Shown one piece after another: positions 13,489 to 21,042 of a stretch of 21,042 nucleotides of DNA. Where the stretch lies: assembly GCA_025357175.1 (NCBI GenBank), contig JANXPS010000090.1:1-21042 (forward strand), read 5' to 3'. The stretch's first letter is position 1. The number at the start of each line of letters is the position of its first letter. The stretch comes from Deltaproteobacteria bacterium (GTDB taxonomy: Bacteria; Desulfobacterota; Deferrimicrobia; Deferrimicrobiales; Deferrimicrobiaceae). The position numbers and the translations under genes are program-made. The notes under the pieces are model-generated. The model was not told the DNA's origin. It was given only the letters and a program-made list of their open reading frames with translations, and made no database searches.

Positions 13489-14847
13489 TTGAACGCCACC
13501 CCGCACGAATGGTACCTGTTCCTCGACGACCTGAAAAAGCAGGTCCAGGAGCACGAGTTCAACACCTGGCTGCGGCCTTTAAGCTTCGTATCGAAAGAAG
13601 ACGGCCTCCTGAAGATCGGAACCCCGGCGCCGTTCTACAAGCAGTGGGTGACCGACAACTACCTGCCGCTCATCGAAAAAGCGGGCAACGAGCGGTTCGG
13701 CGCGCTTTCCGGCATCGACATCGTCGTGATCGAGGAGGAGTCGGGCAGCACAGCGCTTCCGGCCGAACCGGCCGCCGCGACGCCGGTCGAGGTTTCCGCG
13801 CCCGCCGCGGCCAAACAGCTCGGCGCCCTCGATCCCAGATACACCTTCGACCGGTTCGTCGTCGGCAAGGCCAACGAATTCGCCCACGCCGCATCGTTCG
13901 CCGTCGCAAACAATCCGGGCCAGACCTACAACCCGCTCTTCATCTACGGCGGCGTCGGCCTAGGCAAGACGCACCTCCTTCATGCCATCGGCCACCTGGT
14001 GCGCGAGAAAAATCCCGCGATGAAGGTGTGCTACATCGACGCCGAGAAATTCACCAACGAGATGATCAGCAGCATGCGCCACCAGCGCGGCGGGATGCAG
14101 GACTTCAAGTCCAAGTACCGGGGCGTCGACATGCTCCTCATGGACGACGTCCAGTTCATCGCCGGCAAGGAGCAGACCCAGGAAGAGTTTTTCCACACCT
14201 TCAACGCCCTCTACTCGCACCAGCGGCAGATCGTCGTCACGAGCGACAAGCTTTCAAACGAGATCCCCGACCTCGAAAAGCGGATCCAGTCCCGTTTCGA
14301 ATGGGGGCTGGTCGCCGACATCGGCGCCCCCGACCTCGAGACCAAGGTGGCGATCCTCAACCGGAAAGCCGAAACCGACCGGATCCCGCTGCCGCAGGAG
14401 GTCGCCTTCTTCCTGTCCTCCACCATCCAGACCAACAACATCCGCGACCTCGAGGGTGCCCTGAACAAGCTCGGCGCCCACTCGTCGCTGATGAAGAAGA
14501 CGATCACGGTCGAACTCGCGCGCGAAGTCTTCGCCTCGCTGCTCAACCAGACGCCGAAGGAAGTCCAGCCCGAGGCGGTATTGAAAGCCGTCGCCGAACT
14601 GCACGGCGTCAAGGTCTCCGACCTCAAGTCCGACCGCAAGCACAAGGTCATCGTGACGCCGCGACAGATCGCGATGTACCTGCTGCGCCAGATGACGCCG
14701 CTCTCCTTTCCCGATATCGGCGCCCGCTTCGGCGGCAAGGACCACACGACCGTGATGCACGCCGTAAAAAAAATCGAGCAAAAGATGAAGGACGATGTAT
14801 CTTTGAAAAACATGGTCGATTCCCTCCGCAAATCGCTCGAGGGATAA
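13489..14847 (+). CDS. dnaA: Chromosomal replication initiator protein DnaA
   Basis: DnaA is the AAA+ initiator that binds DnaA boxes and melts the origin. In this 452-residue protein domain I covers about residues 1-85 (HEWYLFLDDLKKQVQEHEFNTWLRPL), and an Ala/Pro-rich linker follows. Domain III starts near LDPRYTFDRFVVGKANEFA, with Walker A GGVGLGKT at residues 154-161 and Walker B LLMDDVQFI. Domain IV carries the DNA-binding signature GGKDHTTVMHAV at residues 415-426. The start is TTG at 13489: GGAG (13476-13479) is 9 bases upstream and homology begins right there. The longer frame from 13426 adds a non-homologous tail. A TTG start may hold DnaA levels down (inference). Confidence 0.97.
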   Translation: MNATPHEWYLFLDDLKKQVQEHEFNTWLRPLSFVSKEDGLLKIGTPAPFYKQWVTDNYLPLIEKAGNERFGALSGIDIVVIEEESGSTALPAEPAAATPVEVSAPAAAKQLGALDPRYTFDRFVVGKANEFAHAASFAVANNPGQTYNPLFIYGGVGLGKTHLLHAIGHLVREKNPAMKVCYIDAEKFTNEMISSMRHQRGGMQDFKSKYRGVDMLLMDDVQFIAGKEQTQEEFFHTFNALYSHQRQIVVTSDKLSNEIPDLEKRIQSRFEWGLVADIGAPDLETKVAILNRKAETDRIPLPQEVAFFLSSTIQTNNIRDLEGALNKLGAHSSLMKKTITVELAREVFASLLNQTPKEVQPEAVLKAVAELHGVKVSDLKSDRKHKVIVTPRQIAMYLLRQMTPLSFPDIGARFGGKDHTTVMHAVKKIEQKMKDDVSLKNMVDSLRKSLEG

Positions 14848-15045
14848 CCATGTGAATGCGGTTGTGGATGCTGTGGACAGTCAGGGCGCAGGCGTATGGG
14901 TTGTGAATTCCCCTCCCATTCCTTCACCAGCCAGACGGGGTGGATTTCCCCCTGTTCACGGACACTTTGGGTATTTGTCCCCATTTCCACAAGCCCTGCT
15001 GCTTCTTCGGTATTTATTAATTTCTAAAGAAGAAAGAGGAAGACG
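14848..15045. other. Candidate oriC element in the dnaA-dnaN spacer
   Basis: This 198-base gap has no gene. It holds a cluster of DnaA-box-like sites: TGTGAATGC (14851), TGTGGATGC (14863), TGTGGACAG (14872) and TGTGAATTC (14902), each 7/9 to the reverse consensus. ATTTCCACA (14983-14991) is 8/9 on the plus strand. The gap ends in an A+T-rich run (about 15011-15034) suited to be an unwinding element, right before the dnaN ribosome site. This arrangement is typical of bacterial origins. No single box here is perfect, so origin function is inferred. Confidence 0.6.
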
Positions 15046-16173
15046 ATGAACTTCACTGTGGATCGCGACCAACTCGAAGGCCTTCTTTCCCGGGTCCAGG
15101 GCGTCTCCGAACGTCGCCACACGATGCCGGTGCTCTCGCACGCGCTGATCAGGGCCGATGCCTCGGGACTGACCATGGTGGCCTCCGACCTTGAAATCGT
15201 CATCCGGTGCACCGTGACCGGGGCGACCGTCACGGCCGAAGGGGCGATCGCGCTTCCCGCTAAAAAGTTTTTCGATATTGCAAAGGTGCTCCCCAAGGGC
15301 GACGTGACGATCTCGATGACCAAGGAGGGCACGTCGGTCAAGATCTCCGGCAAGAGCGGAAACTTCCGGCTAGCCGGTCTTCCCGCGCAGGAATTTCCCG
15401 AGATGCCCGAGAAGCCATCCTCGAAACCCGTTGCGGTCGACGGCGAACTGTTCCGCAAGCTCGCCGACCGGGTAAGCCCGTTCGCATCGAGCGACGAAAC
15501 CCGCTACAACCTGGCAGGCGTGCTGCTCGAGCAGCACGATCTGGACGGCGCCTCGATGCTCCGGATGGTCGCAACCGACGGGCACCGGCTTGCGTTGTCC
15601 GATGGCGAGGTCCCGGGAATCGCCGCGCTGTTCGGGGCTCGCAAGGCGCTGGTTCCCAGGAAGGGGCTCACCGAAATCCGGAAGCTGGCCGAAGGCGGGG
15701 TCGGATCGATCGAGATGTCGGTCTCCGAAAAATTCCTCTTCGTCGGCAAGGGCGATACCGAGATCTGGGTCCGTCTGCTCGACGCCGACTTCCCTGATTA
15801 CCGCCAGGTGATCCCCAAGGGGAATCCGCTATCGGCCAAGGTGCCGCGCGAGGCGTTCACCGCCGCGCTCAAGCGGGTCGCGGTCATGGCGCCCGAGAAG
15901 GTGCACAGCGTAAAGCTTGCGTTCGAAGGCAGCCGGCTCGACGTATCGACCACCAGTCCCGACCTGGGTGAGGCATCCGATACGGTCGAGGTCGAGTACG
16001 CCGGCGAGCCGCTCAAGATCGGCTTCAACGGGAAATACCTCCAGGAGGCGGTTGCGGGCGTCTCCGAAGACAACCTGCTCATCGAGATGAAGGACGACGT
16101 TTCGCAGGCGGTCATCCGGCCCGAGTCGGGCACTTCGTTTCTGGCGATCATCATGCCGATGCGGATTTTCTGA
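15046..16173 (+). CDS. dnaN: DNA polymerase III subunit beta (sliding clamp)
   Basis: The beta clamp is a ring-shaped dimer that tethers DNA polymerase III to DNA. The 375 residues form the usual three similar domains. The N-terminus MNFTVDRDQLEGLLSRVQGVSERRHTMPVL, the central ATDGHRLAL and the extreme C-terminus AIIMPMRIF are family hallmarks. ATG at 15046 has GAGGA 5 bases upstream. It follows dnaA across the candidate origin spacer and is followed by a terminator, so it appears not to be co-transcribed with gyrB. There is no recF gene after it. Confidence 0.98.
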   Translation: MNFTVDRDQLEGLLSRVQGVSERRHTMPVLSHALIRADASGLTMVASDLEIVIRCTVTGATVTAEGAIALPAKKFFDIAKVLPKGDVTISMTKEGTSVKISGKSGNFRLAGLPAQEFPEMPEKPSSKPVAVDGELFRKLADRVSPFASSDETRYNLAGVLLEQHDLDGASMLRMVATDGHRLALSDGEVPGIAALFGARKALVPRKGLTEIRKLAEGGVGSIEMSVSEKFLFVGKGDTEIWVRLLDADFPDYRQVIPKGNPLSAKVPREAFTAALKRVAVMAPEKVHSVKLAFEGSRLDVSTTSPDLGEASDTVEVEYAGEPLKIGFNGKYLQEAVAGVSEDNLLIEMKDDVSQAVIRPESGTSFLAIIMPMRIF

Positions 16174-16205
16174 ACGATAAAATAAACCTGCTCCGGATGC
16201 ATTTT

Positions 16206-16240
16206 CGGCCGGTGTCCTATACGGGACGCCGGCCGTTTTT
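16206..16240 (+). terminator. Rho-independent terminator after dnaN
   Basis: CGGCCGGTGTCC (16206-16217) pairs with GGACGCCGGCCG (16224-16235) over 12 positions with one G-T pair and a 6-base loop. A TTTTT tract (16236-16240) follows directly. It lies 33 bases after the dnaN stop codon. Confidence 0.9.
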
Positions 16241-16245
16241 CGTTG

Positions 16246-16251
16246 TATAAT
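16246..16251 (+). promoter_or_regulatory. Possible -10 element for gyrB
   Basis: A perfect TATAAT follows the dnaN terminator and lies about 48 bases before the likely gyrB start. No convincing -35 is present at the right distance because that space is taken by the terminator stem. A separate gyrB promoter is therefore plausible but weakly supported. Confidence 0.35.
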
Positions 16252-16298
16252 AATTGTTTGATCAATCTGTAGACCAGCCCCCGGAGAAACGATACGCG

Positions 16299-18767
16299 AT
16301 GGAGAATGAAGTGAACGACGTTCCGCCCAACGGGAACGGCGCGTCCGATTATACCGGCGACAACATCCAGATCCTCAAGGGGCTCGAGGCGGTCCGGAAA
16401 CGTCCCGCGATGTACATCGGCAGCACCGATGTGCACGGCCTCCACCACCTGGTCTACGAGATCGTCGACAACGCGATCGACGAGGCGATGGCGGGCTATT
16501 GCGACACCATCACCGTGGCGATCCACGCCGACGGGTCGGTGACCGTCGACGACAACGGCCGCGGCATCCCGGTCGACATGATCGAGGAAGAGGGCAAGTC
16601 GGCGGCCGAGGTCGTGCTTACGGTGCTGCACGCGGGCGGCAAGTTCGACCGCGACACCTACAAGGTATCAGGCGGCCTCCACGGCGTCGGCGTGTCGGTC
16701 GTCAACGCCCTGTCCGAAAAGCTCACCGCCGAGATCCGTCGCGACGGCCAGGTCTACCAGCTCTCCTTCGAGCGCGGCATCACCGTGTCTCCACTCGAAG
16801 TCATCGGCAAGACGAAACGGACCGGCACCCAGGTCACCTTCAAGCCCGACGCCGAAATTTTCACCGAAACCGAATTCTCCTTCGACACGCTTTCGGGCCG
16901 CCTGCGCGAACTGTCGTTTTTAAACGCCGGCATCAAGATCACGATCACCGACGAACGCAACGAGAAGAGCCACGACTTCCATTACGAGGGCGGCATCTCC
17001 TCGTTCGTCGAGCACCTCAACCGCAGCAAGAGTCCTTTGCACCCCAAGCCGGTCTACATCGACGGCGAGCGCGAGGGCGTGCGCACCGAGGTCGCGATCC
17101 AGTACAACGACTCCTACCAGGAAACGGTCTACGCCTTCGCCAACAACATCAACACGCACGACGGCGGCACACACCTGATCGGTTTCCGCTCGGCCTTGAC
17201 GCGCGCGATAAACCAGTACGCCAACGCCTCGAACCTGCTCAAGGGCGTGAAAGAAAATCTCTCCGGCGACGACCTGCGCGAGGGGCTGACCGCGGTCATC
17301 TCGGTCAAGGTGCCCGAGCCGCAGTTCGAGGGGCAGACGAAAAACAAGCTGGGCAACAGCGAGGTCAAGGGGCTCGTCGACTCGCTCGTCTACGAGAAGC
17401 TCAACACCTACTTCGAAGAGAACCCGAGCGTCGCCAAGAAGATCATCGAGAAGGCGGTCGAGGCGGCGCGGGCTCGAGACGCCGCCCGCAAGGCGCGCGA
17501 CCTGGTCCGCAGGAAAGGCGCGCTCGACTCGGCGTCGCTTCCGGGCAAGCTCGCCGACTGCCAGGAAAAGGATCCCACGCTGTGCGAGCTGTTCCTCGTA
17601 GAAGGCGACTCGGCAGGCGGCTCCGCCAAGCAGGCGCGCGACCGCCGCTTCCAGGCGATCCTGCCGCTTAAAGGAAAGATCCTCAACGTCGAGAAGGCGC
17701 GCGTCGACAAGATGCTCTCAAGCCAGGAGATCCGCTACCTGATCACCGCGATGGGCACCGGCATCGGCGCCGACGATTTCGACGCGGGCAAGGTCCGCTA
17801 CGGCAAGATCATCATCATGACCGACGCCGACGTCGACGGCGCCCACATCCGCACGCTGCTGCTCACCTTCTTTTTCCGCAACATGAAGGCGCTGATCGAG
17901 AACGGCAACATCTTCATCGCCCAGCCGCCGCTCTTCGGCATTCGCAAGGGCAAGGAGATGACGTACCTGAAAGACGAAAGCGCCTTCCGCGACCACCTGA
18001 TCGAGAACGGCGCGGCGGGACGCAGCGTCACGACGACCGGCGGCGAGTCGACCGAAGTCGTGTCGATCACCGGCCAGAAATTGACCGGATGGCTCAAGAA
18101 AATCTCGCGTCTAGAGGGGCTCTCCGCCCGCTTCGAGCGGCGCGGCCTGCCCTCTTTCGTGCTCATGCCGCTTGGCGCCCGCTCGGCCGAAGGGCTGGCG
18201 GCCCTTTCGGACGAAACGTCCGCGCGCGCATTCTTCGGATCACTGGTTGCCGAAATGAAGGCGTCGCGTGCCGAGATCGCTTTCTCCGATTTCGCGGTCG
18301 AGAACGATCCCGACTCCGACGGCGAAGGGGTGCGGGTGGTGTTGCGCTGGAAGCGTGGCGGCATCCCGATGGAATACCGGATCGACCGGAAGCTGCTCGT
18401 CTCCTCCGAACTCCGGGAAGCCAACTCGCTTTTCACGTCGCTACGCGAGACGATCGCGCCGCCCTACCGGCTCGAGGGCGACGGGACGTTTCCCGAGGCC
18501 GACGGGCCGCTGTGCCTGCTTGGCCAACTGCTCGAGGTCGCCAAGAAGGGCCACACGATCCAGCGTTACAAGGGCCTGGGCGAAATGAACCCCGAACAGC
18601 TCTGGGAAACCGCGATGGATCCCACCAAGCGCGACCTGCTCAAAGTCGAGATCGGCGACGGCGACGACGCCGACATCATCTTTTCCGAGCTGATGGGCGA
18701 CCTCGTCGAACCCCGCCGCCGCTTCATCGAGACCAACGCACTGAACGTGTCGTCGCTGGACATTTAG
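16299..18767 (+). CDS. gyrB: DNA gyrase subunit B
   Basis: GyrB is the ATPase and metal-binding subunit of gyrase, which introduces negative supercoils. The 822-residue protein has the GHKL ATPase domain (YEIVDNAIDEA, DNGRGIPVD, GGLHGVGVSVVNALS), the transducer domain, and a TOPRIM domain. Glu435 in EGDSAGGSA and Asp509 and Asp511 in DADVDG match E. coli Glu424, Asp498 and Asp500 at the same spacing. The C-terminal QRYKGLGEMNPEQLW begins at residue 755. The roughly 170-residue insertion between TOPRIM and tail is the type found in proteobacterial GyrB. I use ATG at 16299; GTG at 16311, with GGAG 6 bases upstream, is a real alternative, and TTG at 16254 is less likely. EGDSAGG with QRYKGLGEMN fits GyrB; ParE shares these motifs, and the position beside dnaN favours GyrB. 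Confidence 0.97.
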   Translation: MENEVNDVPPNGNGASDYTGDNIQILKGLEAVRKRPAMYIGSTDVHGLHHLVYEIVDNAIDEAMAGYCDTITVAIHADGSVTVDDNGRGIPVDMIEEEGKSAAEVVLTVLHAGGKFDRDTYKVSGGLHGVGVSVVNALSEKLTAEIRRDGQVYQLSFERGITVSPLEVIGKTKRTGTQVTFKPDAEIFTETEFSFDTLSGRLRELSFLNAGIKITITDERNEKSHDFHYEGGISSFVEHLNRSKSPLHPKPVYIDGEREGVRTEVAIQYNDSYQETVYAFANNINTHDGGTHLIGFRSALTRAINQYANASNLLKGVKENLSGDDLREGLTAVISVKVPEPQFEGQTKNKLGNSEVKGLVDSLVYEKLNTYFEENPSVAKKIIEKAVEAARARDAARKARDLVRRKGALDSASLPGKLADCQEKDPTLCELFLVEGDSAGGSAKQARDRRFQAILPLKGKILNVEKARVDKMLSSQEIRYLITAMGTGIGADDFDAGKVRYGKIIIMTDADVDGAHIRTLLLTFFFRNMKALIENGNIFIAQPPLFGIRKGKEMTYLKDESAFRDHLIENGAAGRSVTTTGGESTEVVSITGQKLTGWLKKISRLEGLSARFERRGLPSFVLMPLGARSAEGLAALSDETSARAFFGSLVAEMKASRAEIAFSDFAVENDPDSDGEGVRVVLRWKRGGIPMEYRIDRKLLVSSELREANSLFTSLRETIAPPYRLEGDGTFPEADGPLCLLGQLLEVAKKGHTIQRYKGLGEMNPEQLWETAMDPTKRDLLKVEIGDGDDADIIFSELMGDLVEPRRRFIETNALNVSSLDI

Positions 18768-18910
18768 GGGGGTTGTTTCTAGGGTTGCAGAGTGTCTGTT
18801 CTCGCATACGTTGAAAACCAGATGTCAGATTGCAGACGCCGTGTTTCCCCGCCGCAGTAAATTTGTCTTGGCTGGCGATCGATCTGAAATAGGACAATAT
18901 TCCACTTTTA

Positions 18911-18934
18911 GGGGGCCTTTAGGCCCCTTTTTTT
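18911..18934 (+). terminator. Rho-independent terminator after gyrB
   Basis: GGGGCC (18912-18917) and GGCCCC (18922-18927) form a compact G+C stem with a TTTA loop, followed by seven T residues (18928-18934). It lies about 145 bases after the gyrB stop codon. Confidence 0.85.
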
Positions 18935-19006
18935 GTTTGCGGAAAGGGGACGTACCCCCTACTCGATGGGGACCGACATAAAGGTTGCCAGCGCTCCTAA
19001 CGGTTT

Positions 19007-19035
19007 TTGACCCGCTGTTTCCCAACCTGTACAAT
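19007..19035 (+). promoter_or_regulatory. Probable sigma70 promoter of the methyltransferase gene
   Basis: TTGACC (19007-19012) and TACAAT (19030-19035) are separated by exactly 17 bases, each hexamer one base from consensus. The predicted start is about 50 bases before the hsdM ATG, giving the restriction-modification locus its own transcription. Confidence 0.78.
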
Positions 19036-19093
19036 CAACCGGGTTTTCCATAAACAAATCTGCTGTCTTTTTTCTCCCTGGAGCCATATCGAT

Positions 19094-21042
19094 ATGGACC
19101 AAGCCACTCACAACAAAATCGTCTCGTTCATCTGGGGCATCGCAGATGATGTCCTGCGCGATCTGTTCAAGCGCGGCAAGTATCCCGACGTCATCCTGCC
19201 GATGTGTGTGCTTCGCCGCCTCGACGCCGAGCTTGAACCGACCAAGCAGGCGGTACTCGACGCCAAGGAGATGCTCGACAAGGCAGGCATTACCGAGCAG
19301 CGCGCCGCGCTCTGCCAGGCTGCGAAGCAGGCGTTTTACAACACCTCGAAATTCACCCTCCGCGATCTCAAATCGCGCAGCAGTCAGCAAAAGCTCCGCC
19401 AAGATTTCGAGGCGTACCTTGACGGTTTCTCGCAGAACGTCCAGGACATCCTCGATAACTTCAAGTTCCGCAACCAAATCACAACACTCTCCAAGGCCGA
19501 TGCCCTCGGCACGTTGATCGAGAAGTTCCTCGATCCCGATATCAACCTGAGCCCGAATCCCGTGTTGAACGGCGACGGTTCGGTGCGGCAGCCTGCCATG
19601 GATAACCACGCCATGGGCACGGTGTTCGAGGAGTTAGTCCGCAAGTTCAACGAGGACAACAACGAGGAGGCCGGCGAGCACTGGACGCCCCGCGATGCGG
19701 TGAAGCTGATGGCCAACCTTATCTTTCTGCCGGTCGCCGACGCCATCCGATCCGGAACGTATCTGCTCTATGACGGCGCGTGCGGGACCGGCGGCATGCT
19801 GACCGTGGCCGAGGAAACGCTAAAGGGCCTTGCGGCCGAGCGCGGCAACGAAGTCATCACGCACCTCTACGGGCAGGAGATCAATCCCGAGACGTACGCC
19901 ATCTGCAAGGCCGACATGCTGCTAAAAGGGGAAGGCGAGAACGCCGACCACATCGTCGGCGGCGCCGAGTGGTCCACCCTTTCGCACGACGCGTTCCCCG
20001 CGATGGAGTTCGACTTCCTCCTTTCCAATCCCCCATACGGCAAGAGCTGGAAGAAGGACCTCGAGGCGATGGGCGGGAAGGAAGGCATTCTCGACGGCCG
20101 CTTCATCGTAAGTCACGACGAGAACAACGAGTACTCTCTCGTCACCCGTTCCAGCGACGGCCAGATGCTCTTCCTCGCCAACATGGTCGCCAAGATGAAC
20201 CACAAGACGCCGCTTGGCAGCCGTATCGCCGAGGTGCACAACGGCTCGTCGCTTTTCACCGGCGACGCGGGCCAGGGCGAGAGCAACATCCGCCGCTGGA
20301 TCATCGAGAACGACTGGCTCGAAGCGATCGTCGCCCTGCCGCTCAACCTCTTCTACAACACCGGCATCGCCACCTACATCTGGGTGATCGGCAATCGCAA
20401 GCCCGACCATCGTAAGGGGAAGGTACAACTCATCGACGCCAGCCAATGGTTTAAGCCGCTGCGCAAGAACCTTGGAAAGAAGAACTGCGAGCTGTCCGAA
20501 AAGGACATCCGCCGCATCTGCGACAGCTACCTCGCTTTCGAGGAAATGGAGCAGTCGAAGCTCTTACCCAACGCGGCGTTCGGCTACTGGAAAGTGACCA
20601 TAGAGCGTCCCCTGCGGCTGGTCAGCCAGTTGACGTTACCCGCGATCGCATCGCTCCGCTTCGCGTCGGGCGACGAGGAACTGCGCGCCCAGCTCCACGA
20701 CGAATTCGGCGATGCCTTGTTCGACGATTTCGCCTCGGTCGAAAAGGCGCTTGAAAAGCGGCTGGCCGAATGGGGTGCGGGCGATGACGAGGAAGAGGAC
20801 GGCGAGGACGGCGGCACGAAGCAAGGGTTGTCCGAGAAGAAAAAGAAGAAGCTGCTCGACTCCAAGACGTGGGAGCGCGACGGCAACCTTTTGGAACTCG
20901 CAACCCAATTGCGGGAAGCGCTCGGCGGCGAGCCGTTCGAGGACCACAACGTGTTTCGCCGGTCGGTGAGCGACACCCTCGACCGGCTAGATCTGAAGGT
21001 CCCCGCACCGATGCTCAAGCTCATCCTGCGCGCGGTCAGCCG
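19094..21042 (+). CDS. hsdM: Type I restriction-modification DNA methyltransferase subunit M, C-terminus beyond window
   Basis: HsdM methylates adenine N6 in DNA as part of an M2S (or R2M2S) complex whose HsdS subunit chooses the target. The frame is open from ATG 19094 (GGAG 10 bases upstream) to the window end, giving 649 residues so far. The N-terminal helical domain begins THNKIVSFIWGIADDVLRDLFKRGKYPDVILPM. EAGEHWTPRDAVKLM, then the SAM motif DGACGTGGM (residues 227-235) and the catalytic NPPY (312-315), identify the N6-adenine family. Beyond the usual 500 or so residues it continues with an acidic stretch (DDEEEDGED) and a Lys-rich segment before further helices, placing it with the long HsdM forms. 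hsdS and hsdR should follow. The region looks slightly less G+C-rich than the core genes, by eye. Confidence 0.93.
   Translation, partial: MDQATHNKIVSFIWGIADDVLRDLFKRGKYPDVILPMCVLRRLDAELEPTKQAVLDAKEMLDKAGITEQRAALCQAAKQAFYNTSKFTLRDLKSRSSQQKLRQDFEAYLDGFSQNVQDILDNFKFRNQITTLSKADALGTLIEKFLDPDINLSPNPVLNGDGSVRQPAMDNHAMGTVFEELVRKFNEDNNEEAGEHWTPRDAVKLMANLIFLPVADAIRSGTYLLYDGACGTGGMLTVAEETLKGLAAERGNEVITHLYGQEINPETYAICKADMLLKGEGENADHIVGGAEWSTLSHDAFPAMEFDFLLSNPPYGKSWKKDLEAMGGKEGILDGRFIVSHDENNEYSLVTRSSDGQMLFLANMVAKMNHKTPLGSRIAEVHNGSSLFTGDAGQGESNIRRWIIENDWLEAIVALPLNLFYNTGIATYIWVIGNRKPDHRKGKVQLIDASQWFKPLRKNLGKKNCELSEKDIRRICDSYLAFEEMEQSKLLPNAAFGYWKVTIERPLRLVSQLTLPAIASLRFASGDEELRAQLHDEFGDALFDDFASVEKALEKRLAEWGAGDDEEEDGEDGGTKQGLSEKKKKKLLDSKTWERDGNLLELATQLREALGGEPFEDHNVFRRSVSDTLDRLDLKVPAPMLKLILRAVS

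Larger units (their letters stand above)
18768..19093. other. Gene-free spacer between gyrB and the methyltransferase gene
   Basis: This 326-base stretch holds the gyrB terminator, a palindromic GGGGACGTACCCC motif (18946-18958) and the promoter of the next gene. No open frame here has a credible ribosome site or a recognisable product. It marks the junction between the core origin genes and what looks like accessory DNA. Confidence 0.7.

Noticed and set aside
18825..19034. 69-codon minus-strand frame in the gyrB-hsdM spacer
   Set aside because: It runs through the gyrB terminator and hsdM promoter and has no ribosome site or recognisable sequence.
19780..20415. 211-codon plus-strand frame inside hsdM
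   Set aside because: It is an out-of-frame shadow; the hsdM frame is continuous across it and carries the SAM and NPPY motifs.

Overview
This is a replication-origin region of a high-G+C Gram-negative bacterium. The left end holds part of the F1Fo ATP synthase operon. The middle holds the chromosome-partition, tRNA/rRNA-modification and membrane-insertion block. The right holds dnaA, dnaN and gyrB, followed by an accessory type I DNA methyltransferase gene cut by the window edge. The order rpmH-rnpA-yidD-yidC-mnmE-mnmG-rsmG-parA-parB-(atpF'-atpF-atpH-atpA) on one strand, with dnaA-dnaN-gyrB diverging on the other, is what Desulfobacterota (old Deltaproteobacteria, Geobacter-like) show near their origin. 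An N-terminally extended, signal-peptide-like AtpF, paired b and b' stator subunits, and a YidC with a large periplasmic domain fit that placement. The genus cannot be told from the sequence.

Layout. Positions 1-2823 (minus): atpA (truncated at the window start), atpH, atpF and atpF', with GTGA overlaps between atpF', atpF and atpH. Positions 2824-3234: non-coding leader with a sigma70-like promoter, a repeat-like stretch and a strong bidirectional terminator. Positions 3235-3441 (minus): a small Ala/Pro-rich lipoprotein with its own promoter. Positions 3549-12183 (minus): a long, probably co-transcribed block read from the rpmH promoter: rpmH, rnpA, yidD, yidC, mnmE, mnmG, an EmrE-like SMR transporter, rsmG, parA, parB. 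Two perfect parS sites bracket mnmG. Positions 12299-13213 (plus): a protein I do not recognise, divergent from rpmH. Positions 13214-18767 (plus): dnaA, dnaN and gyrB, with DnaA boxes upstream of dnaA and a second box-rich, partly A+T-rich spacer between dnaA and dnaN. Positions 18768-19093: non-coding, with a terminator for gyrB and a promoter for the next gene. From 19094 (plus): a long HsdM-type adenine methyltransferase running off the end.

The genes form a coherent unit. DnaA, its boxes, the sliding clamp and gyrase start and sustain replication. ParA, ParB and parS move the duplicated origin. RnpA, L34, YidD, YidC, MnmE/MnmG and RsmG serve RNA processing, translation and membrane-protein insertion. 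Departures from the usual layout are the missing recF between dnaN and gyrB, the missing jag/khpB between yidC and mnmE, an SMR exporter inserted between mnmG and rsmG, the unrecognised gene between rpmH and dnaA, and the restriction-modification gene beside gyrB. I saw no rRNA or tRNA gene, CRISPR array or transposase. I found no clearly new multi-gene system. The most useful leads are the unrecognised 12299-13213 gene, the parS placement, the atp leader repeat and the SMR insertion.
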